Below the pieces are notes generated by a model. The model saw only the letters and a list, made by a program, of their open reading frames with translations. It had not been told where the DNA came from and ran no database searches. Both the position numbers and the translations under genes were made by a program. From NCBI GenBank assembly GCA_004293725.1, contig REAW01000006.1, forward strand, positions 246,167-310,166: a DNA stretch of 64,000 nucleotides, given 5' to 3'. This DNA comes from Curvibacter sp. (lineage in GTDB: Bacteria; Pseudomonadota; Gammaproteobacteria; Burkholderiales; Burkholderiaceae_C). How positions within the stretch are numbered: position 1 is the first letter of the stretch; each line of letters starts with the position of its first letter. This document shows, piece after piece, positions 1 through 10,948 of this stretch.

Positions 1-86
1 GTTGCTTTTTTCTTTCATGAAAAATTCTGGGAGCGGTCGGCCCAGCGCAAGGTTGGTTCAGTAGCCCTGCCACTAGGAGCTCTCGC

Positions 87-1274
87 ATGAACCAAGCGCC
101 TATTATTGTGATCGGTGCTGGCATTGCCGGCTGGACCACCGTGCGTGAATTCCGCAAGCTCGACGCACACGCCCCGGTCGTGCTGGTTACCGCCGACAGC
201 GGCGACTTCTACGCCAAACCCACCCTTTCCAATGCTTACGCCCAGAAACGTGCGCCATACCAGTTGGTGACCACGCCAGCCGCAAAAATGGCGGAGACTT
301 TGCAAGTTACGCTGCTCCCGCATGCGCGGGTGGAGAGCTTTGATACGGCAGCGCACAGTATTGTGGTGCGACAAGACGACGCACTCCAAACGCTGACCTA
401 CCGCCAACTTGTTCTGGCAACAGGCGCACACCCGATCCGCGTTCCGCTGCTCGGCAACGCAGCCGATCAGGTGCGTTCCGTCAATTCGCTGGATGACTTT
501 GCTGCATTTCACGCGGCGCTCGGCGTGGACGCAACGATTGCGGCAAGTGGCGCTAGCAAAACGGTCTTGATCATGGGTGCTGGCCTGATTGGCTGCGAGT
601 TTGCCAACGACTTGGTCCAGGCGGGTGTGCGGGTGCATGTGGCCGACCCCGCCCCACGCCCTCTGGCGGCCCTACTGCCTGCAGATGCCGGAGAGCAATT
701 GCAGACTGCGTTGTCTGAATTGGGCGTGCAATGGCATTTCGGCACCTCGGTGACCGCGTTAGACAGTAGCCCTAGCGGCGGTTTGCTGGCCACGTTGGCC
801 GACGGCAGCACAGTGGTCGCGGATTTGGTGTTGAGCGCGATTGGCCTGCGCGCCTATACGGCGCTGGCTCTGTCCGCCGGGCTGGCGTGCGAGCGGGGTG
901 TTGTGGTGAACACACATCTACAAACGTCCACCCCGGACGTGTTTGCCCTCGGAGACTGCGCCCAGTACGACAGTGCGGGACAACGTACTTTGCCCTACGT
1001 GATGCCGGTCATGACAGCGGCACGGGCGCTTGCAGCCAGTCTGGCGGGCACGCCGACCGAAGTTGTTTTTCCGTTGATGCCAGTCAGTATCAAGACGCCC
1101 GCATTACCGCTATTGGTGGCTGCAGTACATCCGGCTACGCAAGGCCAGTGGGAGCCGGAAGGAAGCGAAGGCGCTTGGCGCTTTATGGATCTTTCGAGCA
1201 TGCAGCGCGGGTTCGTGCTGGCTGGAAAAAGCACCGCCCGCAGAATGGAAATGACCAAGCTAACCCACGCCTGA
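87..1274 (+). CDS. FAD-dependent NAD(P)H oxidoreductase (rubredoxin reductase-like)
   Basis: 395 aa; N-terminal IIVIGAGIAGWTTVREFRKLD and internal VLIMGAGLIGCEFANDL dinucleotide folds, DVFALGDCAQ motif. Confidence 0.85.
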   Translation: MNQAPIIVIGAGIAGWTTVREFRKLDAHAPVVLVTADSGDFYAKPTLSNAYAQKRAPYQLVTTPAAKMAETLQVTLLPHARVESFDTAAHSIVVRQDDALQTLTYRQLVLATGAHPIRVPLLGNAADQVRSVNSLDDFAAFHAALGVDATIAASGASKTVLIMGAGLIGCEFANDLVQAGVRVHVADPAPRPLAALLPADAGEQLQTALSELGVQWHFGTSVTALDSSPSGGLLATLADGSTVVADLVLSAIGLRAYTALALSAGLACERGVVVNTHLQTSTPDVFALGDCAQYDSAGQRTLPYVMPVMTAARALAASLAGTPTEVVFPLMPVSIKTPALPLLVAAVHPATQGQWEPEGSEGAWRFMDLSSMQRGFVLAGKSTARRMEMTKLTHA

Positions 1275-1419
1275 TTCTGGTCATAACTCCATACACCATT
1301 CGCATAACCTTGCCCCCCACATCAGCAGGGAGTTAGTGAGCGAGGTCTACAATGCAAACCCCAATATCGCGCTGTGGGACACGCGCCTGTGCTAGGGCCC
1401 CAGCTGCAGAGGAAGCCGA

Positions 1420-3780
1420 ATGTCAGAACCCACAACGCCGCTTGCGCCACGCCCCCCTGTTTCCAACTCTGCTGAGAAGAAAGCCCAGCTGCGGCAAGCA
1501 GCACTGGAGTACCACGAGTTTCCCACTCCAGGCAAAGTGGCTATTTGTGCTACCAAGCAACTGATCAACCAACATGATTTGGCGCTCGCTTACTCCCCCG
1601 GCGTGGCAGCTCCCTGTGAAGAGATTGTCAAAGATCCCAACAACGCTTTCAAGTACACCAGCCGTGGTAACTTGGTCGCAGTCATTACCAACGGCACCGC
1701 TGTGCTCGGCTTGGGCGATATTGGTCCGCTGGCCTCCAAGCCGGTGATGGAAGGCAAGGGGGTGCTGTTCAAGAAGTTCGCCGGCATTGATGTGTTTGAC
1801 ATTGAAATCGACGAAAAGAACGACCTCGACAAGCTGGTGGACATCATCGCCTCGTTGGAGCCCACCTTTGGCGGCATCAACCTTGAAGATATCAAGGCCC
1901 CGGATTGCTTCTATGTGGAGCGCAAATTGCGCGAACGCATGAAGATTCCGGTCTTCCATGACGACCAGCATGGCACAGCCATCTGCGTCGGCGCTGCCAT
2001 CTTGAATGGGCTGAAAGTTGCAAACAAAGACCCGAAGAAGGTCAAACTCGTGACATCAGGCGCCGGCGCTGCCGCACTTGCCTGCCTGGGCTTGCTGGTT
2101 AAGCTGGGAATTCCCCGCGAGAACATTTTTGTGACTGACCTTGCCGGTGTTGTCTATGAAGGCCGCACCGAGCTGATGGACGAAGACAAGATTCAGTTCG
2201 CCCAAAAGACCGATGCCCGCACGTTGCGTGAAGTGATGGTTGGCGCAGACATCTTCCTTGGCCTCTCCGCAGGTGGCGTTCTCAAAGGTGACATGGTGAT
2301 GTCCATGGCCGATCGGCCCTTGATCTTTGCACTGGCCAACCCAACGCCGGAGATACTGCCAGAAGAAGTAAAGGCAGTCCGAGACGACGCCATCATGGCA
2401 ACAGGTCGGACTGACTATCCGAACCAGGTCAACAACGTCCTGTGCTTCCCTTACATCTTCCGTGGTGCACTCGACGCAGGGGCGTCCACCATTACCCTGG
2501 AGATGGAGATTGCCGCCGTCCATGCGATTGCTGAGCTGGCACAGGCAGAGCAGAGCGAAGTGGTGGCAGCGGCCTACGCGGGGGAACAACTGGCCTTTGG
2601 CCCGGAGTACTTGATTCCCAAACCGTTTGACCCGCGTCTGATGATGAAAATTGCACCCGCGGTTGCGCAAGCTGCAGCGGATAGTGGCGTAGCCCTTCGC
2701 CCCATCACCGACATGGATGCCTACCGCGAGCGCCTGCAAAGCTTTGTCTACGCGTCCGGCACGATGATGAAACCCATCTTCAACGCCGCCAAAAAAGCTC
2801 TCCGCAAGCGTGTCGCGTATGCCGAGGGAGAGGACGAGCGCGTGCTGCGGGCCGCACAAATCGTGGTTGATGAACGCTTGGCATTGCCTACGCTCATCGG
2901 CCGGCCCGCGGTCATCGCGGAGCGCGTGGAAAAGTTTGGCCTGCGCCTCAAAGAGGGCGTGGACTACAACGTAGTCAACGTCGAGCAAGACCATCGCTAC
3001 CGTGATTTCTGGCAAACGTACCATCAAATGACGGAGCGCAAAGGCGTAACTGTGCAGATTGCAAAAATTGAAATGCGACGCCGTCTGACGCTAATTGGTG
3101 CCATGCTGCTGCACAAAGGTGATGTGGATGGTCTGATCTGTGGCACATGGGGCACTACCGCTACCCATCTGCATTACATTGACCAGGTGATCGGCAAGCG
3201 GCACGGCGGTAGCCCGAGCACTCCGCAGGACGTGCGAATCTACGCCTGCATGAACGGCTTGATGCTGCCGGGCCGCCAAGTGTTCCTGGTAGACACCCAC
3301 GTGAACTACGACCCGACCGCCGAAGAACTATCCGAAATCACTGTGATGGCGGCGGAAGAAATGATGCGTTTTGGCTTCAAGCCCAAGGCAGCCTTGCTTA
3401 GTCACTCCAACTTCGGTAGCAGCAACGAGCCCAGTGCTGTCAAAATGCGGCGCACTTTGCAACTATTGAGGGAACAGGCACCTTGGCTGGAAGTGGACGG
3501 AGAAATGCACGGGGACGTGGCGCTGGATGGCGCAGCCCGCAAAGCGCTGATGCCGAACTGTACCTTACATGGCGACGCCAATCTGCTGGTTTTGCCCAAC
3601 ATTGATGCAGCCAATATTGCCTACAACCTGTTAAAAACCGCAGCGGGCGGCAATATTGCGATTGGCCCGGTGCTGCTCGGCGCGGCCAAACCCGTGCATG
3701 TGCTGACTGCCAGCACTACCGTGAGAAGAATTGTAAATATGACGGCACTCACTGTGGCCGATGCCAATGCCACCCGTTGA
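1420..3780 (+). CDS. maeB: NADP-dependent malic enzyme with C-terminal phosphotransacetylase-like domain
   Basis: 786 aa; [26 protein letters not shown]-terminal PTA-like region. Confidence 0.93.
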   Translation: MSEPTTPLAPRPPVSNSAEKKAQLRQAALEYHEFPTPGKVAICATKQLINQHDLALAYSPGVAAPCEEIVKDPNNAFKYTSRGNLVAVITNGTAVLGLGDIGPLASKPVMEGKGVLFKKFAGIDVFDIEIDEKNDLDKLVDIIASLEPTFGGINLEDIKAPDCFYVERKLRERMKIPVFHDDQHGTAICVGAAILNGLKVANKDPKKVKLVTSGAGAAALACLGLLVKLGIPRENIFVTDLAGVVYEGRTELMDEDKIQFAQKTDARTLREVMVGADIFLGLSAGGVLKGDMVMSMADRPLIFALANPTPEILPEEVKAVRDDAIMATGRTDYPNQVNNVLCFPYIFRGALDAGASTITLEMEIAAVHAIAELAQAEQSEVVAAAYAGEQLAFGPEYLIPKPFDPRLMMKIAPAVAQAAADSGVALRPITDMDAYRERLQSFVYASGTMMKPIFNAAKKALRKRVAYAEGEDERVLRAAQIVVDERLALPTLIGRPAVIAERVEKFGLRLKEGVDYNVVNVEQDHRYRDFWQTYHQMTERKGVTVQIAKIEMRRRLTLIGAMLLHKGDVDGLICGTWGTTATHLHYIDQVIGKRHGGSPSTPQDVRIYACMNGLMLPGRQVFLVDTHVNYDPTAEELSEITVMAAEEMMRFGFKPKAALLSHSNFGSSNEPSAVKMRRTLQLLREQAPWLEVDGEMHGDVALDGAARKALMPNCTLHGDANLLVLPNIDAANIAYNLLKTAAGGNIAIGPVLLGAAKPVHVLTASTTVRRIVNMTALTVADANATR

Positions 3781-3829
3781 CGTCTTCCGTTTCAGTTAGT
3801 ACTCACTCAGATTGCTAAAAAACCCCTAG

Positions 3830-3866
3830 GGCCTTGCTTATTTCTTGAGCAAGGCCTTGCGTTTTT
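3830..3866 (+). terminator. Rho-independent terminator after maeB
   Basis: Perfect 9-bp arms GGCCTTGCT/AGCAAGGCC followed by TTGCGTTTTT. Confidence 0.75.
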
Positions 3867-3935
3867 GTGCTGAATACGCGACACTACACACTTGCTTTTT
3901 CGGGTTTACCCGCAGTAGATACACAAGGATTCAGG

Positions 3936-4325
3936 GTGCGCAAGGGTGTTCTCAAGTTGGTACTTACTGGCTTGCTTTTGGCCACGACACTCGTTGTTGG
4001 CTCTCTCTCTGCCAAAGATACGCGGCCATTGCCGCCAGGTACCGAAGTTGCTCTGGGTAGTCTGCCAGTCCAAGCCCAAACCACGTATGCACTGGTTCGG
4101 CAAGGTGGGCCCTTCCCATACGCGAAAGATGGCACCATCTTCGGCAACCGTGAGCGATTGCTGCCCCTGAACACCCGTGGATATTACCGCGAGTACACCG
4201 TAAAAACCCCTGGGGTCCAAACCCGCGGAGCACGCCGATTGGTGTGTGGTGGGTCGGCTTCAATGCCTGATGCTTGTTACTACACGGCCGATCACTATGC
4301 GAGCTTTCGCAAGATCGTGCCCTGA
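3936..4325 (+). CDS. Secreted barnase-family guanine-specific ribonuclease
   Basis: N-terminal hydrophobic signal; FGNRERLLP, YYREYTV, RRLVCGG, YYTADHYASF match barnase/RNase N1 catalytic blocks. GTG start at 3936 chosen over the ORF-track start at 3867, which abuts the terminator. Confidence 0.85.
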   Translation: MRKGVLKLVLTGLLLATTLVVGSLSAKDTRPLPPGTEVALGSLPVQAQTTYALVRQGGPFPYAKDGTIFGNRERLLPLNTRGYYREYTVKTPGVQTRGARRLVCGGSASMPDACYYTADHYASFRKIVP

Positions 4326-4358
4326 ATTGAATTTTTACTTTGAGAAAGAGAATCGGGG

Positions 4359-4760
4359 ATGGATATGCCACTTCGAACTGTCAGAACGAATATCGTTCAA
4401 TCAATCCGTGCCTTTCGGGTATCGGATCTGCAGGAGGCTGCACAGGGTTTGGGACACCACTTCCTTTACGCCAATCTGGCAAATGCGCAAACCAAGCAGG
4501 ATGTGCTGGACATGGTAGGCCAACAATTCATGCTGCCCACCACGGTTAGCAAGAACTTTGATGCGCTATACGACAGCATGACCGACCCAGTGCACAAGTC
4601 AGGCCCCCAGCCTGGCTTCATCGCCGTGTTGGAGCACATTCCGGCAAATGTGAAGTTCGACAAGGAAGCGCGAGAACAGTTGTTAGACATTTTTCGCGAT
4701 ACCGCAGATTACTGGGGAGACCGGAAGATACCGTTTCGATGCTTCTATTCTTTTCTGTAG
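4359..4760 (+). CDS. Barstar-family ribonuclease inhibitor
   Basis: NFDALYDSMTDP and IPFRCFYSF motifs; directly downstream of the barnase-like gene. Confidence 0.85.
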   Translation: MDMPLRTVRTNIVQSIRAFRVSDLQEAAQGLGHHFLYANLANAQTKQDVLDMVGQQFMLPTTVSKNFDALYDSMTDPVHKSGPQPGFIAVLEHIPANVKFDKEAREQLLDIFRDTADYWGDRKIPFRCFYSFL

Positions 4761-4957
4761 CCCGTTCTGCACACACAAGCCAAGCAGAACGGGCGAACGA
4801 GGCAAGCAGCGAAGGTGCGGCCACCGAAGTGGTGGGCATGGAGCTGGGAACGGATATCGGAGAAAAAATGCCGACTGACAAGTTGTTGGACATCTCTCCA
4901 TTGGCGCTGCGCATGAGCAGCCCTTTCAATGCTGGGTACTGGCTGGCCGCAGCCTGA
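4739..4957 (+). CDS. Hypothetical small ORF, possibly the -1-frame C-terminal extension of the barstar gene
   Basis: 72-codon ORF overlapping the barstar 3' end in the -1 frame, followed by a terminator at 4995-5023. Confidence 0.35.
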   Translation: MLLFFSVARSAHTSQAERANEASSEGAATEVVGMELGTDIGEKMPTDKLLDISPLALRMSSPFNAGYWLAAA

Positions 4958-4994
4958 TAGACCCGGCCGAAAAGATCCTTTTTGCTCCCGATCA

Positions 4995-5023
4995 AAGCCT
5001 GTCTCAATGACAGGCTTTTTTTC
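4995..5023 (+). terminator. Rho-independent terminator
   Basis: AAGCCTGTC-tcaat-GACAGGCTT followed by TTTTT. Confidence 0.85.
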
Positions 5024-5089
5024 TGTCGTTGTGATCCGGCACATGCACAGCGGGCCCAATGGGAAAGGACCAGGTGCGCACGTGCACTC

Positions 5090-5899
5090 TCACGCCACAA
5101 CACGTAGTTTCTGGGCCAGGGCAATGTAATCTTGCACGGGTACTTCTTGAGCCCGGCGCTGGAGATCGAAAGTCCCTGCAAAGCACTTTTCGTCTAGCCA
5201 TCGGCCTAGGGTATGGCGAAGCAGTTTGCGACGCTGGCTGAAGGCCACTTGAACCATTTCCGAGAACAAGCGCTGATCAATATCCGGCGGCTCCGCCAGG
5301 GGCACCATGCGCACCACAGCGCTATCCACACGCGGCGGTGGATCGAAGCTCTCCGGCGGCACGAACAGAACATCCTCCATGGCGTACCGCCACTGCAGCA
5401 TTACGCTCAGACGGCTGAAGTCGGAGGAATCTGCAGGCGCAACCATGCGGTCAATCACTTCCTTTTGTAGCATGAAGTGTTGGTCTTCAATACACCCCAC
5501 ATGGTCCAGCAAGTGAAACAATATGGGGGTAGAGATGTTGTATGGCAAATTGCCCACCACGCGCAACTTGGGTCGCACGACTGCGCCAGAGCTAGCTACA
5601 AGTTTTGTAGCTGCCGACGCAATATCAATGCTACTAAAGTCGACTTTGAGCACATCAGACTCAATCACTGTCAACTGCCCGTGGCTGCGCAGGCGTTTGG
5701 CCAGGTCACGGTCCAGTTCGATGACGGTAAGGTGGCCCAAGCGCTCCACGAGTGGCTGGGTCAGCGCCGCCAAACCTGGACCAATTTCCACCATGGGTTG
5801 GCCTGGCTGCGGATCGATGGCATGAACGATGGCATCAATGATCCCGGCATCGGACAGGAAATGCTGTCCAAAGCGTTTGCGCGCAATGTGCTTAGTCAT
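5090..5899 (-). CDS. rsmA: 16S rRNA (adenine1518/1519-N6)-dimethyltransferase
   Basis: [42 protein letters not shown]. Confidence 0.96.
   Translation of the reverse strand: MTKHIARKRFGQHFLSDAGIIDAIVHAIDPQPGQPMVEIGPGLAALTQPLVERLGHLTVIELDRDLAKRLRSHGQLTVIESDVLKVDFSSIDIASAATKLVASSGAVVRPKLRVVGNLPYNISTPILFHLLDHVGCIEDQHFMLQKEVIDRMVAPADSSDFSRLSVMLQWRYAMEDVLFVPPESFDPPPRVDSAVVRMVPLAEPPDIDQRLFSEMVQVAFSQRRKLLRHTLGRWLDEKCFAGTFDLQRRAQEVPVQDYIALAQKLRVVA
5595..5611. repeat. Dispersed 17-nt palindrome copy
   Basis: GCTACAAGTTTTGTAGC, inside rsmA. Confidence 0.6.
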
Positions 5900-5904
5900 A
5901 ACGG

Positions 5905-7212
5905 CTATTGGGGTGGTTCGCGCATTTCCACGAAGGCTCGGCCTCTTACGTCCTGGGCCCAATTCCGATATGCCTCTTCATAGCGACTGCGGCGCAGTTC
6001 GCTTCGAACCGATTCCCGCACCTCTTGCGGGCTTAATTCCACGCGGCGACGCTCCATGAGCTGAATCAGATGCACCCCAAAACGAGAAACCAAGGGTTGA
6101 CTGATTTCGTTTTCCTTGAGCGCGTTCATCACTTCTTCAAACTCCGGCACGAACATGCCGGGATTAGCCCAACCCAAGTCACCGCCCCGCTCGGCCGAAG
6201 TGTCTTGCGAAAGGCCTTTTGCGGCGGAGGCAAAGTCAACCTTACCACTGACGATGCGTTGACGCGCATCGGCCAGCTTGGCGATTGCTTGTGCTTGCGA
6301 TTGTTGAGGGCTGCTGCGCAGCAATATATGGCGTGCACGGCTTTGAACCACGGTGCGCACCAAGCGTGCGGGCGCGCGTTTTTCGATCACTTTGAGGATA
6401 TGAAAGCCTGCCCCGGAGCGCACAATCTCTGATACCTCACCGACGTTGAGAGTTTGGGTCGCCTCCACAAACAATTCCGGATAGCGATCGGCCCGACGCA
6501 CACCCATATGGCCCCCGTTGGCCCTATCAGCCGCCGAAACTTCTTTCACCAGGCGTTCAAAGTCTTCTCCCGCCCGGATCCGTGTCAGCACGCCCTTGGC
6601 CTGTACAAACAGTGCAGCAGCTTGCTCGGCAGTGGCCTTTTCAGGCACAGCAATAAGGATTTGGGCCAAGTTGATATCAAAGCTTAGCGGGTCAGCATTG
6701 CTGTCGAGCCGAGCCTGCATGGCACGCTCCACATCCACATCGGACACCCTGATGGTGGACTCCACAGATCGCTCATGCAAACGGTTCAGCGCCAGTTGGT
6801 CTCGCAGACCATCCCGGAAAGTTGCAACACTTACTCCATCCTTCGCCAAGCGCTGGTGCAGTCCAGCGACGTCTACCTGATTCTGCGTGGCCACTTCTCG
6901 CTCTGCTTGGTCGATCGCAGGGGTGTCAATGCGAATGCCGGACTCTCGGGCCAGTTGCAATTGGGCACGGTCGTTGATCATGCGCTCCAACACCAGACGC
7001 CGCAATTCAGCAGCCGGTGGCTTTGTCTGGCCTTGCTGTTCGATTTGTTGCGCCACGCGTTTGATTTCGCGTTCCAACTCTTGGTAGGTAATCGGCTCGG
7101 AATTCACCAGTGCCACGATGTAGTCCAACGACTGCGTGGTTTGCGCGTGCGCCGACGGCAGCGCCAAGCCGCACACACAGGCTAGGGCCGATGCCCACAA
7201 GCGTAATTTCAT
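5905..7212 (-). CDS. surA: Periplasmic peptidyl-prolyl isomerase / OMP chaperone
   Basis: Signal peptide, N-terminal SurA domain, two parvulin domains; located between rsmA and lptD. Confidence 0.95.
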   Translation of the reverse strand: MKLRLWASALACVCGLALPSAHAQTTQSLDYIVALVNSEPITYQELEREIKRVAQQIEQQGQTKPPAAELRRLVLERMINDRAQLQLARESGIRIDTPAIDQAEREVATQNQVDVAGLHQRLAKDGVSVATFRDGLRDQLALNRLHERSVESTIRVSDVDVERAMQARLDSNADPLSFDINLAQILIAVPEKATAEQAAALFVQAKGVLTRIRAGEDFERLVKEVSAADRANGGHMGVRRADRYPELFVEATQTLNVGEVSEIVRSGAGFHILKVIEKRAPARLVRTVVQSRARHILLRSSPQQSQAQAIAKLADARQRIVSGKVDFASAAKGLSQDTSAERGGDLGWANPGMFVPEFEEVMNALKENEISQPLVSRFGVHLIQLMERRRVELSPQEVRESVRSELRRSRYEEAYRNWAQDVRGRAFVEMREPPQ

Positions 7213-7217
7213 GGTTC

Positions 7218-9713
7218 TCAATCGTAGTTACTGAAGCGGCTGTTAGAGCCGCCGGAGTCCCGCAAGTTCTGGTAGCGCGAGATGTTGGATTTCAAAGTTT
7301 GCAACGGGCTTGGCCCCAAACGGGTAAAGCCGACAAACTCCAGCTCAAACTTGATACTCTGGGTGGCCGACGAAGCACTGGTCTGCACCCGCCCCACCAC
7401 CACCCGAGCCAACCAGCAGCCCGCATCGTACTCGACGCCTAAAAGGGTGTCGACCAATCGGTTTTCGTTCATGCTGTAGTTCAAGCGTCCCACTGCGTAG
7501 TAACGGTCTTCCCCTTGGCCGCGACCCGGACCCAAGTCCTGCCCGCGATCGCCCCACAGGTCGTTGAGCGGCCACTGCCAGCTTGCCTCCACTTGCTCGC
7601 TCGCATCGCGTTGGAAGCGGTACGCAGCATTCAACACGCGGTAGCTGCTGGGGCTGTAACGCGCGCCAATGGTGGAGCGTACCGACTGATCGGTACGCGC
7701 GTTGTACTGCACCGTGGAGTCCAGCGCCCAGCGCTCATTGATGTTGACGCCAGCGCCCAACAGCACATCGCTGAAACCAGAGCGCGCAGGCGTATTTGTG
7801 GGGACGAGGGTAACCAGTTGATCTTCAAAACGGAAGCGTTGTGCAATACCGAAACGGGCCAATTGCGCCCCGGTATCGGCATCCAGAAAGCGCGTTGTTG
7901 CACCTAACGTTAACAAGTTGTTGTCCGATATCTTGTCATGGCCCCCATAGGCGTTCTCGGTAAAAATCGTCGCAAAGTTGAAATCATTCGCGCCAGTATC
8001 GTAGTTGGGCAACACGCTCTGGTTGCGATATGGCGTGCGCACGTAAAAGGCGCGTGGTTCAAGAGTCTGCACCATGCTGCGCCCCCAAAGGTTGGTGTCG
8101 CGCTCAAACACCAAGCCAGCGTCCAGGCTAAAGGTCGGCACCGTACTGTCAGCCGAACGAGTTCCATCTGCCAGCATGGCGTCAAACTGGTAGGCGGTCG
8201 TATGCAGCTGCAATTTGGGCGTGATGTACCCGGCAGGCACGACAAAGGGCCTGCTCACTTGGGCCAGCCCATACATCCGCTGTGCATTCGGCTGGCGGGT
8301 GAGCAACCTGTCGGACTCGAATTGCGTCAAGTCGCCCTGCACGGACCAATCAAAACCGCGGTCATTGAGCTGGCTGTACGCCACATTCACTTGACGAAGG
8401 CCATAGGGGGGCACGATCACTGATGTACTTGCCTGCAAGGTCTGCCAGGTGAGAGATCGCGCAGTAACGGCCAATCCGCCTTGCCCCCACCTTGCCTGCA
8501 TATCGCTGGCCAAGGTACGCGATTTGAGCGCACCGTTGGCGCTGAAATCGCTCCAATAGAAGTCATCACTGACGCGGTTCAAATTCAGGCTGTATGACAC
8601 ACTGCCGGCACCCGTAAGCAAACTCCCCGTTTGGTTGAGCGAAGCTCCCCATCGATCCGTACTGCGCAGCTTGTCACTGGGCATGTAGTTGGCGCGAAGT
8701 ACGCCTGAATAGGTAGGCTCCAAATAGCGAAATTCGCCGCCCAGATCCACTCCACGCGCAGTCATGAGCGTGGGAGTGATGGTTGCATCGCGGTTGGGAG
8801 CGATATTCCAGTAGTAAGGCACGCTGAGTTCGGGACCGTTCACGGTATCCAAACCAATGCTCGGTGGGAGTACACCCGACTTGCGTTTGTCGCTCAAAGG
8901 GAAACTGATTGCGGGTACCGGCAGAATGGGCACATCTTTGAAGCTCAGGTAGCCACCATGGGCTACGCCTACATCCTCACCGGTGTCGAACTCTATGTTT
9001 GCGGCCTTGAGCACCCAGTCGGGCATCCAGCCAGGGCCTGGCTTGCGCCGACAGGTGGTGTAGGTGGCGTTGTACACCACGGTGTTGTTAGCGTCCACAA
9101 AGTCAGCGCGGCTAGCCTCACCGTGGGCGTCGCCCTGCAAAAACTGGTATCGTGGCTCCAGAAAAAAGCCTTCGAACCGCTCCACCTGTAGCTCCAGCAG
9201 CGGGCCTTCAAACACATTACCGCCCCGGTTGATGCGCACATTGCCACTGGCCTTGGCCTGGTCGTTGGCTGCGTTGTATTCCAGCCGGTCGGCCTTGATG
9301 ACAGTACCGGGTTTGCGCATTTCTGCCTGGCCTTCCACGACAGTCTCTAAATCTGGTCGACCAGATATCCGCTCACCCATCAGGAAAGTCGGTGCGTCGC
9401 TGCGTTGTGCAGGCGACAGCGAATCGACAAGCGCAGGGCTGGCTTTCAACCGGGCTGGCTCTGCTCTGGTACCGTCCATATCAGACGAATCCTGCTGGGC
9501 TTGGGCCGCCATCTGGGCGCACGCAATACCAACCAGTGCAACGAGGCGGGTCAGCGGTGGCAGACAGGGGCGCGGCCTGCGAAACAGGGCGCGAGAGGAA
9601 AAACGCATGGGGCGAAGCGCAGGTTCAGTCAGCAAATCGGTTCGAAGAAGGAGCCCATCAGTGGCAAGCGCCGAGTGGCGCCACCAAGGGCCTTTGTAGA
9701 ATGGATTATCCAT
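7218..9713 (-). CDS. lptD: LPS-assembly protein LptD
   Basis: OstA-like N-terminal region (VIKADRLEYNAANDQAKASGNVRI) and large beta-barrel region; surA-lptD synteny. Start at MDNPFYKG or further downstream at MRFSSRAL is uncertain. Confidence 0.95.
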   Translation of the reverse strand: MDNPFYKGPWWRHSALATDGLLLRTDLLTEPALRPMRFSSRALFRRPRPCLPPLTRLVALVGIACAQMAAQAQQDSSDMDGTRAEPARLKASPALVDSLSPAQRSDAPTFLMGERISGRPDLETVVEGQAEMRKPGTVIKADRLEYNAANDQAKASGNVRINRGGNVFEGPLLELQVERFEGFFLEPRYQFLQGDAHGEASRADFVDANNTVVYNATYTTCRRKPGPGWMPDWVLKAANIEFDTGEDVGVAHGGYLSFKDVPILPVPAISFPLSDKRKSGVLPPSIGLDTVNGPELSVPYYWNIAPNRDATITPTLMTARGVDLGGEFRYLEPTYSGVLRANYMPSDKLRSTDRWGASLNQTGSLLTGAGSVSYSLNLNRVSDDFYWSDFSANGALKSRTLASDMQARWGQGGLAVTARSLTWQTLQASTSVIVPPYGLRQVNVAYSQLNDRGFDWSVQGDLTQFESDRLLTRQPNAQRMYGLAQVSRPFVVPAGYITPKLQLHTTAYQFDAMLADGTRSADSTVPTFSLDAGLVFERDTNLWGRSMVQTLEPRAFYVRTPYRNQSVLPNYDTGANDFNFATIFTENAYGGHDKISDNNLLTLGATTRFLDADTGAQLARFGIAQRFRFEDQLVTLVPTNTPARSGFSDVLLGAGVNINERWALDSTVQYNARTDQSVRSTIGARYSPSSYRVLNAAYRFQRDASEQVEASWQWPLNDLWGDRGQDLGPGRGQGEDRYYAVGRLNYSMNENRLVDTLLGVEYDAGCWLARVVVGRVQTSASSATQSIKFELEFVGFTRLGPSPLQTLKSNISRYQNLRDSGGSNSRFSNYD

Positions 9714-10866
9714 GAGCCCAAGCAACTCCCCTCTTCCGAACGCTCCCAACCCAAGCACCCCCGACATCCAATGGGCCGACCCCTCTCGCGAGGCCCTGTT
9801 TGCAAGCTGGTTTGGTTCTTTACAAGCCCCCCACCAGCTTGACCCTGGCAGCGTGGTCCTTGCATCAGCGGATGCCAGTTTTCGGCGCTACTTCCGGGTA
9901 CAAAGCGCGCACGGCACGCGGGTCATCATGGACGCTCCGCCCGACAAAGAGAAGAGTCAGCCCTTCGTAGACATCGCCCAGCTGCTGCGCCAAGCCGGCT
10001 TGCGGGCTCCCGAAATACTCGCTTGGGATGCCGCACACGGCTTCTTGCTACTAAGCGACCTGGGCGCGCAGACTATGTTGCAGTACATGGCATCCCGCGG
10101 TGACCTCAACCGGGCCTACAGCGTTACCGGCGAAGCGCTTAGCGCCCCTCCGCTGGACTTGTACTTGGGCGCGGTGGACACACTGGTGCAATGGCAACTA
10201 GCCTCCAGACCGGGAGTATTGCCGCCGTACGACCATGCCCTGCTGCTGCGCGAACTGGAACTATTCCCCCAGTGGTACATCGGCACGCATCGCCAATTCA
10301 CTTTGGATGCGGCCCAGCGCACATTGCTCGATGACACCTTTGCTTTGCTAATTGCAAACAACCTGTCCTGGCCCAATGTCTTCGTGCACCGCGACTTTAT
10401 GCCGCGCAACCTGATGGTGCCAGTGGGCGGCCTGCCGCCCAAACCTGACGCAACCACGCTGGGGGTGCTGGACTTCCAGGACGCCGTTTACGGCCCCATT
10501 ACCTACGACATCGCCAGCCTGATGCGCGACGCTTTTCTAACGTGGGACGAAAGTTTTTGCCTGGACGTGACCATCCGTTACTGGGAACGAGCACGCAAGG
10601 CTGGCCTGCCCGTGGGTGACGACTTTGGCGAGTTTTACCGCGGGGTGGAGTGGATGGGCCTGCAGCGCCACCTCAAGATTGCGGGCCTTTTCGCCCGCCT
10701 GACCCTGCGCGATGGCAAACCGCAGTATCTGGCCGACACGCCGCGTTTTATCCACTACATCCGAAGCACCTGCGGCCGCTATATGCAGCTCAAACCCTTG
10801 CTGCGCCTGGTAGAGAACATCGAGGGTATTGAGCTGCCTCCTGTCTTCGCATTTGGGCGCACATAA
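9712..10866 (+). CDS. amgK: Aminoglycoside-phosphotransferase-fold sugar kinase (AmgK-like N-acetylmuramate/GlcNAc kinase)
   Basis: VFVHRDFMPRNLMV catalytic loop, GVLDFQDAVYGPITYDIASL; divergent from lptD. Confidence 0.8.
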   Translation: MSPSNSPLPNAPNPSTPDIQWADPSREALFASWFGSLQAPHQLDPGSVVLASADASFRRYFRVQSAHGTRVIMDAPPDKEKSQPFVDIAQLLRQAGLRAPEILAWDAAHGFLLLSDLGAQTMLQYMASRGDLNRAYSVTGEALSAPPLDLYLGAVDTLVQWQLASRPGVLPPYDHALLLRELELFPQWYIGTHRQFTLDAAQRTLLDDTFALLIANNLSWPNVFVHRDFMPRNLMVPVGGLPPKPDATTLGVLDFQDAVYGPITYDIASLMRDAFLTWDESFCLDVTIRYWERARKAGLPVGDDFGEFYRGVEWMGLQRHLKIAGLFARLTLRDGKPQYLADTPRFIHYIRSTCGRYMQLKPLLRLVENIEGIELPPVFAFGRT

Positions 10867-10917
10867 ACCATTCAAATAAGAATTCGGCGTCCAACCCTTG
10901 TGGGTATTGCGCGAATA

Positions 10918-10934
10918 GCTTCTAATTTCATAGC
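10918..10934. repeat. Dispersed 17-nt palindrome copy (imperfect)
   Basis: GCTTCTAATTTCATAGC between amgK-like gene and rsmE. Confidence 0.5.
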
Positions 10935-10948
10935 ATCACGACTTCGCC

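Noticed and set aside
2056-3027. 323-codon minus-strand ORF
   Set aside because: Antisense to maeB, no recognisable domain.
3867-3935. ORF-track start of the barnase-like gene at 3867
   Set aside because: That start lies at the edge of the maeB terminator; the GTG at 3936 gives a clean signal peptide.
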